Source: an uncultured Eubacteriales bacterium
GTDB lineage: Bacteria > Bacillota > Clostridia > Oscillospirales > CAG-272
Direction of reading: 5' to 3'
Assembly (NCBI GenBank): GCA_905205065.1
Contig: CAJLCI010000014.1
Span: forward strand, 1 to 51,907
DNA length: 51,907 nucleotides
Below the pieces are notes generated by a model. It did no database searches and was not told where the DNA came from. It saw nothing but the letters and a program-made list of their open reading frames with translations. The number at the start of each line of letters is the position of its first letter. Position 1 is the first letter of the stretch. Below are positions 1-8,569 of this stretch, piece by piece. Made by a program: the position numbers and the translations under genes.

Positions 1-2
1 CG

Positions 3-1202
3 GTCGGAGAAGCTATGCTCGGCCGGGTTGTGGACGCTCTCGGACATCCTATCGACGGGAAGGGAAAGATTAACTGTAGTGAGGAATATCCCGTAGAGGC
101 TGAAGCCCCCGGAATTATCGAGAGAAAAAGCGTGTCTGTTCCGCTTCAGACCGGAATCAAGGCGATTGACAGTATGATACCGATCGGACGCGGTCAGAGA
201 GAGCTTATAATCGGAGACCGTCAGACCGGAAAAACGGAGATTGCAATAGATACAATTATAAACCAAAAGGATCAGAATGTAATATGTATTTATGTTGCAA
301 TCGGTCAGAAAAGCACGTCTGTCGTTCAGCTCAGCGGAGAGCTGCAGCGTGCGGGAGCAATGGATTATACGATTATAGTGTCGGCATCCGCGTCTGAAAG
401 CGCACCGCTTCAATATATCGCTCCGTATTCCGGATGCGCTATGGCGGAATATTTCCGCGCCAAGGGACGTGATGTTCTGATAGTGTATGACGATTTGAGC
501 AAGCATGCCGTCGCATACCGTGCTCTTTCTCTGCTAATACGTCGTCCGCCGGGACGCGAGGCATATCCCGGAGATGTATTTTATCTTCATTCAAGGCTTC
601 TGGAGCGCGCGGCGTGTGTTGCTCCCGAATACGGAGGCGGTTCGATTACAGCACTTCCGATTATAGAGACTCAGGCGGGAGATGTGTCCGCGTATATTCC
701 GACGAATGTAATTTCTATTACCGACGGTCAGATATTTCTTGAAACGGAGCTTTTTCATGCAGGCGTTATGCCGGCCATAAATCCGGGAATATCAGTCAGC
801 CGCGTCGGAGGCTCCGCGCAGCTTAAGGCGATGAAAAAGGTATCGGGAGAGCTTAAGCTTTTGTATTCGCAGTACAGAGAGCTTCAGTCGTTTGCCCAGT
901 TCGGAAGCGATCTTGATGCTGATACGAAGGCGCGTCTTGCTCTTGGAGAGAGAATTGTAGAGGTTCTGAAACAAAAGCGCAACTCGCCGGTTTCCGCCGG
1001 CTGTCAGGTCGCGATTATATATGCGGTAATAAACGGCTACCTTAAGGACGTGGAGGTTTCAAAGGTATCGGAATATGAACAGCGTCTTTATTCGAAGCTG
1101 AAGTCCCAGTACAGTGAGCTTCTTGACAGGTTTGAAGCCGGTTATTTTGAGGACAACGACGTCGAACAGCTGCGGACTGTGCTTGACGGAATGCAGGGGT
1201 GA
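3..1202 (+). CDS. atpA: F1Fo ATP synthase subunit alpha, 5'-partial
   Basis: This is the C-terminal four-fifths of the alpha subunit; the frame is already open at the window edge (V-G-E-A before the first visible Met at 15), so the true start lies upstream. Alpha forms the F1 hexamer with beta and carries the non-catalytic nucleotide sites on the cytoplasmic face of the membrane. The P-loop GDRQTGKT is at residues 67-74 counted from that Met, followed by the alpha-family segments AIGQKSTSV, YDDLSKHAVAYR and the ISVSRVGGSAQ motif. About 395 residues are visible against a usual 500. The stop is 6 bp before atpG, so the genes are cotranscribed. Identification is secure. Confidence 0.97.
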   Translation, partial: VGEAMLGRVVDALGHPIDGKGKINCSEEYPVEAEAPGIIERKSVSVPLQTGIKAIDSMIPIGRGQRELIIGDRQTGKTEIAIDTIINQKDQNVICIYVAIGQKSTSVVQLSGELQRAGAMDYTIIVSASASESAPLQYIAPYSGCAMAEYFRAKGRDVLIVYDDLSKHAVAYRALSLLIRRPPGREAYPGDVFYLHSRLLERAACVAPEYGGGSITALPIIETQAGDVSAYIPTNVISITDGQIFLETELFHAGVMPAINPGISVSRVGGSAQLKAMKKVSGELKLLYSQYRELQSFAQFGSDLDADTKARLALGERIVEVLKQKRNSPVSAGCQVAIIYAVINGYLKDVEVSKVSEYEQRLYSKLKSQYSELLDRFEAGYFEDNDVEQLRTVLDGMQG

Positions 1203-1208
1203 TTCGGT

Positions 1209-2099
1209 ATGGGGGCAGATATAAAGCTTCTGCGCACTCGAATCAAAAGTGTTGATTCGACGCTTCATCTGACACGCGCGATGGGTCTGGTAGCCTCGTC
1301 AAAAATTCGACGTTCCGGAGAAGCTATGCTTCATGGACGCGAATATGCCGGCGCTGTGGAGAATACAGTCCGGCTACTTGCTTCATGCAGAGAGTGCGGA
1401 CGCAGTCCCTACATTTCGGACCGCGGAGGAGCACGTACTAAAATTATTGTGATAGCCGGCGACCGAGGGCTTGCGGGAGGATACAATGCCGGTGTGTTCA
1501 GGCTTGCCGCCAGTGTTGCCGCCAGTGTTGCCGCCGATGTTGATGGCGGTGTTGACGGCGCTGTTGACGGCGCTGTTGACGGCGCTGAGTTTATTCCGGT
1601 CGGAAAACGGGCGTGCGAGAGGTACGGAGACGGATTTTTATCATCAGAGAATTTTTCGTTTGAAGACGCGCGCAGTTTTTCATCTTATATGTGCGAGGAA
1701 TTTGCGCGCGGAGAATATGACAGGCTCGGTATAATCTATACAAAATATATTTCCATGATGAAGCAGGAAGCCGAGCTTTCGTGGCTACTTCCTCTTGAGC
1801 GGGTATTCAGAGATGCCGACGGCGGAAAACCGGCGGAAAAGAGTGAGCATGGTGTTGTTTTTGAGCCTGACGCGTTACATGTTTTAAACGCGGCGGTACC
1901 CGAGTATGTTGCGGGAGAGATTTTTTCAAAGGTACGTGAGAGCTTTGCATCCGAAGTCGCTGCCAGACGAATGGCTATGGATTCTGCGGAAAAGAATGCA
2001 AGACAGATGATTTCAGATTTGCAGCTTGCATATAACAGGGCAAGACAGGGAGCTATAACTCAGGAGATTACAGAGATTGTAGCGGGGAGCGACGCATAA
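1209..2099 (+). CDS. atpG: F1Fo ATP synthase subunit gamma with an in-frame repeat insert
   Basis: Gamma is the central rotor shaft of F1. The N-terminal coiled-coil segment (IKLLRTRIKSVDSTLHLTRAM), the GDRGLAGGYN segment and the C-terminal helix (ASEVAARRMAMDSAEKNA to QGAITQEITEI) all match the family, and 296 residues is near the usual length. Residues 100-127 are unlike normal gamma: seven tandem 12-bp units encode four-residue repeats (AASV, AASV, AADV, DGGV, DGAV, DGAV, DGAE) between GYNAGVFRL and FIPVGKRA, where other gammas have an ordinary helix and loop. The gene sits between atpA and atpD in the standard order. Confidence 0.96.
   Translation: MGADIKLLRTRIKSVDSTLHLTRAMGLVASSKIRRSGEAMLHGREYAGAVENTVRLLASCRECGRSPYISDRGGARTKIIVIAGDRGLAGGYNAGVFRLAASVAASVAADVDGGVDGAVDGAVDGAEFIPVGKRACERYGDGFLSSENFSFEDARSFSSYMCEEFARGEYDRLGIIYTKYISMMKQEAELSWLLPLERVFRDADGGKPAEKSEHGVVFEPDALHVLNAAVPEYVAGEIFSKVRESFASEVAARRMAMDSAEKNARQMISDLQLAYNRARQGAITQEITEIVAGSDA
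1506..1589 (+). repeat. Seven in-frame 12-bp tandem repeats inside atpG
   Basis: Units are gccgccagtgtt twice, gccgccgatgtt, gatggcggtgtt, gacggcgctgtt twice and gacggcgctgag. Unit length is a multiple of three, so copy-number change would keep the reading frame. The tract encodes Ala/Ser/Val then Asp/Gly/Ala/Val quartets. Confidence 0.95.
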
Positions 2100-2154
2100 G
2101 CGTTTTTTCCGAGAACAACTTTCACGATTTACGATAAAGGGGGAGGATTGCAGT

Positions 2155-3555
2155 ATGGCAAATTCTCACAGCGGCGTAGTTTCTCAGGTAATGGGGCCTG
2201 TTGTTGACGTTCGCTTTGATGACGGGGGACTTCCGTCGATAAACAATGCTCTTGAAATACCTCTAAAAAATAAAAAGCTGATTGTAGAGGTTGCACAGCA
2301 TATAGGTGATAATACGGTCCGCTGTATAGCAATGGCGTCAACGGATGGACTTCAGAGAGGAACGAAGGTAACGGATACGGGCGCGCCGATAAGCGTTCCG
2401 GTGGGACGGGAGACTTTGGGACGTATTTTCAATGTACTCGGCGACACGGTTGACAACGGTCCTGCCGCGGTTACCGAGGAAAAATGGAGTATTCACCGTT
2501 CTGCCCCGTCATACGATGAACTTTCAACCTCTACTGAAATCCTCGAAACGGGAATTAAGGTTATCGACCTTATCTGCCCGTTCTCTAAAGGCGGAAAAAT
2601 AGGGCTTTTCGGAGGCGCCGGAGTAGGAAAAACGGTTCTTATTATGGAGCTGATTAACAATGTCGCTAAGGAACACGGAGGACTTTCTGTCTTTACAGGC
2701 GTTGGAGAACGTACCCGCGAGGGAAACGACCTGTATAATGAAATGAGCCAGTCCGGAGTTCTGTCAAATACGTCGCTTGTTTACGGCCAGATGAATGAAC
2801 CCCCGGGAGCGAGAATGAGGGTTGCGCTTTCCGGTCTGACTATGGCGGAATACTTCCGCGATAAAGAGGGGCAGGACGTACTTCTTTTTATAGACAATAT
2901 TTTCAGGTTTACTCAGGCCGGAAGCGAGGTTTCCGCTCTGCTCGGACGTATGCCTTCCGCGGTCGGATATCAGCCTACGCTTGCAACAGAAATGGGCGCG
3001 CTTCAGGAGAGAATAACCTCTACAAAGAACGGTTCTATTACATCGATTCAGGCCGTTTATGTGCCTGCGGACGATCTCACAGATCCTGCGCCGGCTACCA
3101 CCTTTGCGCATCTCGATGCTACAACGGTTCTTTCAAGGGCTATATCGTCGCAGGGTATTTATCCGGCAGTTGATCCGCTTGAATCTACAAGCCGCATACT
3201 CTCTGCCGAAATACTCGGTGAGGAGCATTACAGGGTAGCGCGCGAAGTGCAGAGAATACTTCAGCGGTACCAGGAATTAATGGATATTATTGCGATTATG
3301 GGTATGGATGAGCTCTCCGACGAGGACAAGCTGCTTGTCGGACGCGCAAGAAAACTTCAGCGTTTTCTGTCACAGCCGTTCCATGTATCCGAAAAGTTCA
3401 ACGGCTTTCCCGGCGTATATGTTCCGCTTTCGGAGACAATACGCGGCTTTCGTGAGATTATTGAGGGCAGGCATGACGACCTTCCGGAATCTGCCTTTTT
3501 ATTTGTCGGAACTATTGACGAGGCTGTTGAAAAGGCAAAGAGGATTTCTGTATGA
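2155..3555 (+). CDS. atpD: F1Fo ATP synthase subunit beta
   Basis: Beta is the catalytic subunit of F1. The Walker A motif GGAGVGKT is at residues 153-160, followed by GERTREGNDLY with the catalytic glutamate, the Walker B strand VLLFIDNIFRF and the GMDELSDEDK region equivalent to the DELSEED loop. At 466 residues it has normal length. A strong ribosome site (gggggagg) lies just before the ATG. It is separated from atpG by 55 bp and overlaps atpC by 4 bp (ATGA), indicating translational coupling. Confidence 0.98.
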   Translation: MANSHSGVVSQVMGPVVDVRFDDGGLPSINNALEIPLKNKKLIVEVAQHIGDNTVRCIAMASTDGLQRGTKVTDTGAPISVPVGRETLGRIFNVLGDTVDNGPAAVTEEKWSIHRSAPSYDELSTSTEILETGIKVIDLICPFSKGGKIGLFGGAGVGKTVLIMELINNVAKEHGGLSVFTGVGERTREGNDLYNEMSQSGVLSNTSLVYGQMNEPPGARMRVALSGLTMAEYFRDKEGQDVLLFIDNIFRFTQAGSEVSALLGRMPSAVGYQPTLATEMGALQERITSTKNGSITSIQAVYVPADDLTDPAPATTFAHLDATTVLSRAISSQGIYPAVDPLESTSRILSAEILGEEHYRVAREVQRILQRYQELMDIIAIMGMDELSDEDKLLVGRARKLQRFLSQPFHVSEKFNGFPGVYVPLSETIRGFREIIEGRHDDLPESAFLFVGTIDEAVEKAKRISV

Positions 3556-3818
3556 AAACTTTCAGATTAATTCTTTCATCTCCATACGGAAATATTTTTG
3601 ACGGGAACGCTCAGAAACTTACACTGCGCGGGCATGACGGAGATCTTGCCGTACTTGCCGAACACGTTCCGATGATTACAGAGGTAAGATCTGGAGCTGT
3701 ATACGTTACTTTAGAAGACGGCACGGAAAAGGAAGCTGTTACGGACAAGGGGCTTCTTGCGGTCTCACCCGATTGTGTTACGGTCACGTCCGGAAAGATA
3801 GAATTTGAAGATGAATAA
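3552..3818 (+). CDS. atpC: F1Fo ATP synthase subunit epsilon, short form
   Basis: Epsilon connects the rotor to the c-ring, and in most bacteria its C-terminal helices inhibit ATP hydrolysis. Only the N-terminal beta-sandwich is present here: 88 residues against about 130-140, ending in an acidic EFEDE tail directly followed by a terminator. The segments GHDGDLAVLAEHVPMIT and TDKGLLAVSPDCVTV are typical of the beta-sandwich. The C-terminal helical domain is therefore missing, as known for naturally short epsilons such as that of Chlorobium. The start overlaps the atpD stop in an ATGA arrangement. Confidence 0.94.
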   Translation: MKTFRLILSSPYGNIFDGNAQKLTLRGHDGDLAVLAEHVPMITEVRSGAVYVTLEDGTEKEAVTDKGLLAVSPDCVTVTSGKIEFEDE

Positions 3819-3821
3819 AAT

Positions 3822-3884
3822 AAAAGGCAGGATACCCGTTTTTCTGTAGGCTGACGCAATGCTGTGAGGGTTCCTGCCTTTTAT
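3822..3884 (+). terminator. Intrinsic terminator of the ATP synthase operon
   Basis: The left arm aaaaggcaggatacc pairs with the right arm gggttcctgcctttt, with a large loop and a T-rich 3' side, starting a few bases after the atpC stop. Confidence 0.85.
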
Positions 3885-3930
3885 TATTGATTATTACTAA
3901 TTATTGCTGATTATTGCTGATTATTACTGA
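3881..3930 (+). repeat. Five 10-bp tandem repeats after the atp terminator
   Basis: Five consecutive units of the pattern ttattgctga (variants ttattattga, ttattactaa, ttattactga) follow directly on the terminator. They are non-coding. Confidence 0.85.
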
Positions 3931-4007
3931 GTGAACAGCGGCGGTGCAGTCTGCCGCTGGAACCGGAGTGCATTATGACGGAGCTGTTATCCTATTAAAC
4001 CTTGAGT

Positions 4008-4814
4008 CTATTTATGTAATACAAGAGTTGAAAAATTGTCAAAGCCAAAGCTTTTAATATAGCTCAGTGCGTTGTCAAATCCGTACAGCAGGTTATCGGC
4101 CTTGTGACAGTCGCTTGAAAATGTTACCTTACCGCCTGCCGATTTTATCATTTTCATAATTTCCGGAGACGGATAGGGCGTGGTGCGGTATCCGCGTGAA
4201 ATAGCTCCGGTATTTACTTCGAAAAGCACATCGTTTTTTGCAAGAGTATTTACAGCCTCTTCGGCGGCAGAAAGGTATTTATCGGATTTTTCATCGAAAA
4301 TATCGTGATTTTCGTTAAATTTAGTCAGAAGATCAAAATGACCTATAATGTCGCACTGTGTTTTTTCGTAAATCGATTTGACAAGCCGGAAATAGTCTGC
4401 GGCAAAGTCATCGGATTTGCCGTTCCAGTGATGCTCTATAGCTTCAACCATTTTCTTTTTGTCTAAATCGACATCAAAAAAATCTCCGTTATGCTCTATA
4501 TAATGTACTGAACCTATTATAAAATCGTAATCTCCGAAACTGTCCGATGAGAAATAGTCCTTTTCAATTCCGCAGAATATTTTAATTTTATCCGAAAAAT
4601 TCTTTTTTAGTAGTGATATTTCTTTGCGGTATTCTATCGTATTTTCGGCCGTCATACAGTAGAAAGTGTCGTTTCCGGGCAACGGCAGCATGGAGGCGTG
4701 ACTGGAAAATCCGAGTTCGCTTATGCCGAGTTTTAGCGCCTTTTGTACAATTTCAAGCGGAGTATTTTCCCCGTCGCAGAAGACCGAATGCGTATGGTAG
4801 TTAAATTTTTTCAA
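4008..4814 (-). CDS. PHP-domain histidinol-phosphatase-like protein
   Basis: This is a metal-dependent phosphoesterase of the PHP family, closest in layout to HisJ-type histidinol phosphatases (histidine biosynthesis, L-histidinol phosphate to histidinol). Metal-ligand motifs appear in order: YHTHSVFCDGE at the N-terminus, a GIEKDYF glutamate, GSVHY, DIIGHFDLL and SSDCHKADN near the C-terminus. The TTG at 4814 is preferred as start because agaaagga sits 8 nt before it; an in-frame ATG at 4859 has no such site. A consensus promoter lies upstream. No other his gene is nearby, so the substrate is inferred from family only. Confidence 0.85.
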   Translation of the reverse strand: MKKFNYHTHSVFCDGENTPLEIVQKALKLGISELGFSSHASMLPLPGNDTFYCMTAENTIEYRKEISLLKKNFSDKIKIFCGIEKDYFSSDSFGDYDFIIGSVHYIEHNGDFFDVDLDKKKMVEAIEHHWNGKSDDFAADYFRLVKSIYEKTQCDIIGHFDLLTKFNENHDIFDEKSDKYLSAAEEAVNTLAKNDVLFEVNTGAISRGYRTTPYPSPEIMKMIKSAGGKVTFSSDCHKADNLLYGFDNALSYIKSFGFDNFSTLVLHK

Positions 4815-4901
4815 ATTCAGATTCCTTTCTGATTTCTGACTGTATTTCTGCAGGAACATCTGATTCCGAAATACTTATCATAAATAACGTTTTTTTAAAA
4901 T

Positions 4902-4930
4902 ATAATATCATTTTTTATAATTAATGTCAA
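4902..4930 (-). promoter_or_regulatory. Sigma-A type promoter for the PHP phosphatase gene
   Basis: On the minus strand, TTGACA (4930-4925) and TATTAT (4907-4902) are separated by exactly 17 nt, about 90 nt upstream of the TTG start. Confidence 0.75.
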
Positions 4931-4999
4931 CGATTAATGAGGATAAATATTCGGAAGATTTATTCGGCTTACTGTAAGGACTCTGCCGTAAATTATGCA

Positions 5000-5040
5000 A
5001 TAATAAAACCGCGAACAAGTTACTTCGCGGTTTTATTATT
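5000..5040. terminator. Bidirectional terminator after spoIVB
   Basis: A near-perfect hairpin (aataaaaccgcga against tcgcggttttatt) is A-rich on one side and T-rich on the other. It lies just downstream of the spoIVB stop on the minus strand. Confidence 0.85.
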
Positions 5041-5075
5041 ATTTCCTGCAAATTTAATCTTAAAATGCCGATGGT

Positions 5076-6395
5076 TTATTCAGCCTCCGGGGCCAACAGA
5101 CCGTCGCTGCCGCGAAGCATATTTTCAATGAAAATACCATATCCGCGAGTCGGCTCGCCGATCATTACATGGGTTACCGCTCCGACAAGTTTTCCGTTTT
5201 GAATTACAGGACTTCCGCTCATTCCCTGAATGATACCGCCTGTCAGGTTTATGAGTTCCTGGTCAGTTACTTCAATTATAAAGTTTTTTGTAGAACTGTC
5301 GTCACGCGATATCTGGGCAATTTTAACCGTATAGCGTTTGATGCCGCTGTCGTCAAGCGTGCAGAGTATTTCCGCGTCACCCTCAGTTATATCGGATGAC
5401 AGTCCGATAGGCATTGGTTCCGTGTCTTTTGTACAATCGGGAATATCTGAAAAAACACCGTAAACTCCGCAGTCGTAGTTATACATAAGCGTGCCGAGCT
5501 TTTCGGAGCCAAAATATCCCTGCAGTTCACCGGGTGCGCCCGCGCGTCCTTTTTTGATTCCTGAAATAATAACATCATTTACGGTACCGCGGCGAAGCGG
5601 AACGAGCTTTCCTGTGTCAATGTCATAAATACCGTGTCCGAGACCTGCAAAGGCGCCTGTCTCCGGAATTATATAAGTGACTGTTCCGATTCCTGCCGTA
5701 CTGTCCCGAATCCAAACGCCGATTTTGTAGCTGTCTCCGTCAAATACGGGAGTAACCTGAATCTGTTTTGTTTCACCGTCCCGCATTATTGTCAGTGTAA
5801 GCGTTTTTCCGTCGCTTTCACTGAGCAGCTCGGTCATCTGGATTACACTGTCTATCTCCTTGCCTTCAATTGCCGTGACGGTATCGCCGATTCGTATTCC
5901 GGCGTTATAAGCCGGATTTACAGCGCCGTCAGCGCCGTTTACGTCGGACATTCCGACAATCAGAACGCCTTCGGTAGTCAATTTAACTCCAAAGCTCATT
6001 CCTCCGGGATATACTTTTACATCGCGGTAAACTCCGACGTCAACATTTTTAAGAGGTATTACTCCGAAAAGCCTGGCTTCACAGCTGTAATATTCTCCGA
6101 GTGATGCGGTTTTCATGCCGGCGGTTTCAGCCGAAACAGCTTGCGCTCCGTCTGCTGATCCTGCAGAGCAGGCGATGCTTTCGTCTCTGCAGTCTGTCCT
6201 GACATAGGATACAAGCGGAATGCGGATGCTATCCGCAAGCTCGCTTTCCGAATATACAGAGACGTATTCCGGCATGGAAAGGGAAAATGCGGAAATAACA
6301 GCGGAGACGCATAGAATCGCGGTATAAACGACTGCGGCAAATCTGTGTACGCCGCTTTTTCTATTTGCTCCTTTTTTTAAATTCCTTTTTATCAC
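5076..6395 (-). CDS. spoIVB: SpoIVB serine peptidase (family S55)
   Basis: SpoIVB is made in the forespore and secreted into the intermembrane space, where it cleaves SpoIVFA to trigger sigma-K activation in the mother cell. The protein has an N-terminal membrane anchor (about residues 18-42), a PDZ domain (GIRIGDTVTAIEGKEI region) and the S55 peptidase domain with the GLGHGIYD histidine motif and the GMSGSPVI serine motif. At 439 residues it has normal length. The start is a GTG at 6395 with a purine-rich ggatgg site upstream. In many Firmicutes spo0A follows spoIVB; here the next downstream gene is instead the PHP phosphatase. Confidence 0.96.
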   Translation of the reverse strand: MIKRNLKKGANRKSGVHRFAAVVYTAILCVSAVISAFSLSMPEYVSVYSESELADSIRIPLVSYVRTDCRDESIACSAGSADGAQAVSAETAGMKTASLGEYYSCEARLFGVIPLKNVDVGVYRDVKVYPGGMSFGVKLTTEGVLIVGMSDVNGADGAVNPAYNAGIRIGDTVTAIEGKEIDSVIQMTELLSESDGKTLTLTIMRDGETKQIQVTPVFDGDSYKIGVWIRDSTAGIGTVTYIIPETGAFAGLGHGIYDIDTGKLVPLRRGTVNDVIISGIKKGRAGAPGELQGYFGSEKLGTLMYNYDCGVYGVFSDIPDCTKDTEPMPIGLSSDITEGDAEILCTLDDSGIKRYTVKIAQISRDDSSTKNFIIEVTDQELINLTGGIIQGMSGSPVIQNGKLVGAVTHVMIGEPTRGYGIFIENMLRGSDGLLAPEAE

Positions 6396-7041
6396 AACAT
6401 CCGTTCCATCCTTTAAAAGATTTTTACCGTTGATTGCAGTGCTGTAAATTATCTCTTTATATTTAAATTATATTTACCGACTGCAAATTCGTACGGTCTT
6501 TGCGGCGCACATAATTATGTTATATAATTCAGTTTAGAAAATAAAATAAATTTGGATTTCAAACTGTTTTTATATAATAGTATTTGTGCGCATAATTTAA
6601 TTTGTGCATGAGGAGGATGAATATGTGTTACAAAATTTTCAGTATGTGAGCTTGCGACGTATTTACGCAGTTTTTTTTACATCTTTACTGTGATTGTCAA
6701 AAGTTCAAAATATATACATACATTATTTCTTAGAATATTGTATAATAAGCATAAAGCTAATGATTACTGAAGCAAGCTTTAATTATGCGTTGATAGCTCT
6801 AATTTTGCAAATTAAAATTTTTAAATATTAAAAATTTAATATATTTTTGAATTTTGCGGTGTACTACCGGTTGGGCTGATTCTAACGGTACAGAGGTTTT
6901 TTCACAGCGTTGGATGATTTCGCAAATTACTTAATTAAGCATGGAATATAAACTTCTGTTTGTGCATGGATAATTATTATTAGAATGCCCAAAAGAAATA
7001 AAAAAATATTTGAGCCGCTGCATGCGGCGCGGAGTATTGCT
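6396..7041. other. AT-rich intergenic region with a mini-ORF
   Basis: This 646-bp gap between divergent spoIVB and the dipeptidase gene has no full gene. It contains a perfect aggagg site before an eight-codon reading frame (6623-6649), a TATAAT-like hexamer at 6741-6746 without a good -35 box, and an imperfect hairpin followed by a T run near 6860-6902. An in-frame ATG at 6985 could extend the dipeptidase by 19 residues. Confidence 0.5.
6623..6649 (+). CDS. Possible eight-residue leader peptide
   Basis: An ATG preceded by aggagg at ideal spacing opens the frame MCYKIFSM followed by TGA. The ribosome site is stronger than that of most genes in the window. It could be a leader peptide, or the start of a gene lost after the stop; nothing recognisable follows. 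Confidence 0.25.
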   Translation: MCYKIFSM

Positions 7042-8517
7042 ATGAATTATATTGTTAACGGACGCAGACCTGAAAATCTTTTTCATTTTTTTGAGCAGAT
7101 TTCTGCAATTCCGAGAGAATCAGGAAACGAATATAAAATTGCGGATTTCGTATGTGAATTTGCGGAAAAACGCGGACTTGAATATAAAAGAGACGCTTAT
7201 AATAATATTTTGATACGGAAGGGAGCGTCCGCAGGATATGAAAATCATCCTGCGGTTTTGCTTCAGGGGCATCTTGACATGGTCTGTGTTGCCGGAAAAG
7301 AAAGCAAACATAATTTTGAAAAAGATCCGCTGCATCTTATTTCGGAGAACGGATGGCTTCGCGCGGACGGTACAACTCTGGGAGCTGACGACGGCTCCGC
7401 TGTTGCTGTAATGCTTGCGGTTCTTGACGATGAGACTCTCATTCACCCGGAAATCGAGTGTCTTTTTACGACAGAAGAAGAAACCGGAATGACCGGCGCG
7501 ATGAATTTTGATGTTTCGGATCTCAGAGCTTCGGTTATGATCAATCTTGACTCTGATGAAGAAGGTGTTGCGACGATCGGATGTGCCGGAGGTGCTGACG
7601 TTAATGTCAGAATTATTCCGGATTATGTTGATTTATACGGAAAGTGTCTGACGGTGACAATCGGAGGATTTGCAGGCGGACATTCCGGCGCTGATATAGA
7701 TAAGGAAAGAATTAACGCGATTACGCTTGCGGCAAGGCTTTTGTCTTCACTTTACAATATAATGCCTTTTAATCTGATAAGTCTGGAGGCCGGTTCGGTG
7801 AACAACGCAATACCTGCGGATGCGGAGGCTGTTATTTCCGTGTCTGATGAAGCAAGCGCGGTATCATTTCTTGAAGATATGTTCAGACGGGTGAGTGAAG
7901 AATTTACGGAAGCCGACGGCGGGGGATATATAAAAATCAGGAAAACCGGCGCTGCAGGATTTACACAGGCGAAAATGTTTACCTTCAAATCAACTTCGAG
8001 ACTTTTGTCTTTTATAAATCTTGCTCCTTGCGGAATTGTACGCCGAAACAGGCAAAATTTTGTTTTTGCAGAGGCTTCGTCAAATCTCGCGTCAGTTCAT
8101 TCCGCTGACAGAGGGGAAATGGATATAAGGTTTTTAGTTCGTTCCTCACTGGATATTACAATGGATTACATGGTGGAAAAGCTGAAAATTCTTGCTATGC
8201 TTACAGACGGAGCTGTGACTGTGTCCGGAAAGTATCCCGGATGGTCTCCTGTTTACAAAACGCCTCTTCAAAATCTCTTTATAAGTGAGTACAAAAAGCT
8301 TTTTTCCGGAAAGGATGAGCCTGTTCTTGTTCCTATTCATGCCGGACTTGAATGCGGAATTATTTACAGTAAAATAGTTTCCTGCCGCGGAACCGGAATC
8401 GATGTTATCTCTATAGGACCTGAAATCCGTGATATTCATACACCGGAAGAACGGCTGAATCTTGATTCTTTTGAGAGATTCTGGCAGATTGTCACTGCAA
8501 TGCTTGAGAAGCTTTGA
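7042..8517 (+). CDS. pepD: Aminoacyl-histidine dipeptidase, M20 family (PepD-like)
   Basis: This is a cytosolic zinc dipeptidase that cleaves Xaa-His and related dipeptides. Metal-site motifs of family M20C are clear: LLQGHLDMV, the GTTLGADDGSAVAVM segment, TTEEETGMTGA and NLDSDEEG, with a late conserved IHAGLECGII near the C-terminus. The ATG at 7042 is chosen because GGAG lies 7 nt before it; the in-frame ATG at 6985 has no ribosome site and adds a basic 19-residue extension. Length from 7042 is 491 residues, normal for PepD. The following lipoprotein gene starts 52 bp downstream and may be cotranscribed. Confidence 0.93.
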   Translation: MNYIVNGRRPENLFHFFEQISAIPRESGNEYKIADFVCEFAEKRGLEYKRDAYNNILIRKGASAGYENHPAVLLQGHLDMVCVAGKESKHNFEKDPLHLISENGWLRADGTTLGADDGSAVAVMLAVLDDETLIHPEIECLFTTEEETGMTGAMNFDVSDLRASVMINLDSDEEGVATIGCAGGADVNVRIIPDYVDLYGKCLTVTIGGFAGGHSGADIDKERINAITLAARLLSSLYNIMPFNLISLEAGSVNNAIPADAEAVISVSDEASAVSFLEDMFRRVSEEFTEADGGGYIKIRKTGAAGFTQAKMFTFKSTSRLLSFINLAPCGIVRRNRQNFVFAEASSNLASVHSADRGEMDIRFLVRSSLDITMDYMVEKLKILAMLTDGAVTVSGKYPGWSPVYKTPLQNLFISEYKKLFSGKDEPVLVPIHAGLECGIIYSKIVSCRGTGIDVISIGPEIRDIHTPEERLNLDSFERFWQIVTAMLEKL

Positions 8518-8569
8518 ATTTTGCATTCTGCATTCTGCAAATCAATTAACGGAAGGTATTATCATAAAG

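Noticed and set aside
4937..5131. 64-codon plus-strand frame
   Set aside because: It crosses the terminator at 5000-5040 and overlaps spoIVB on the other strand.
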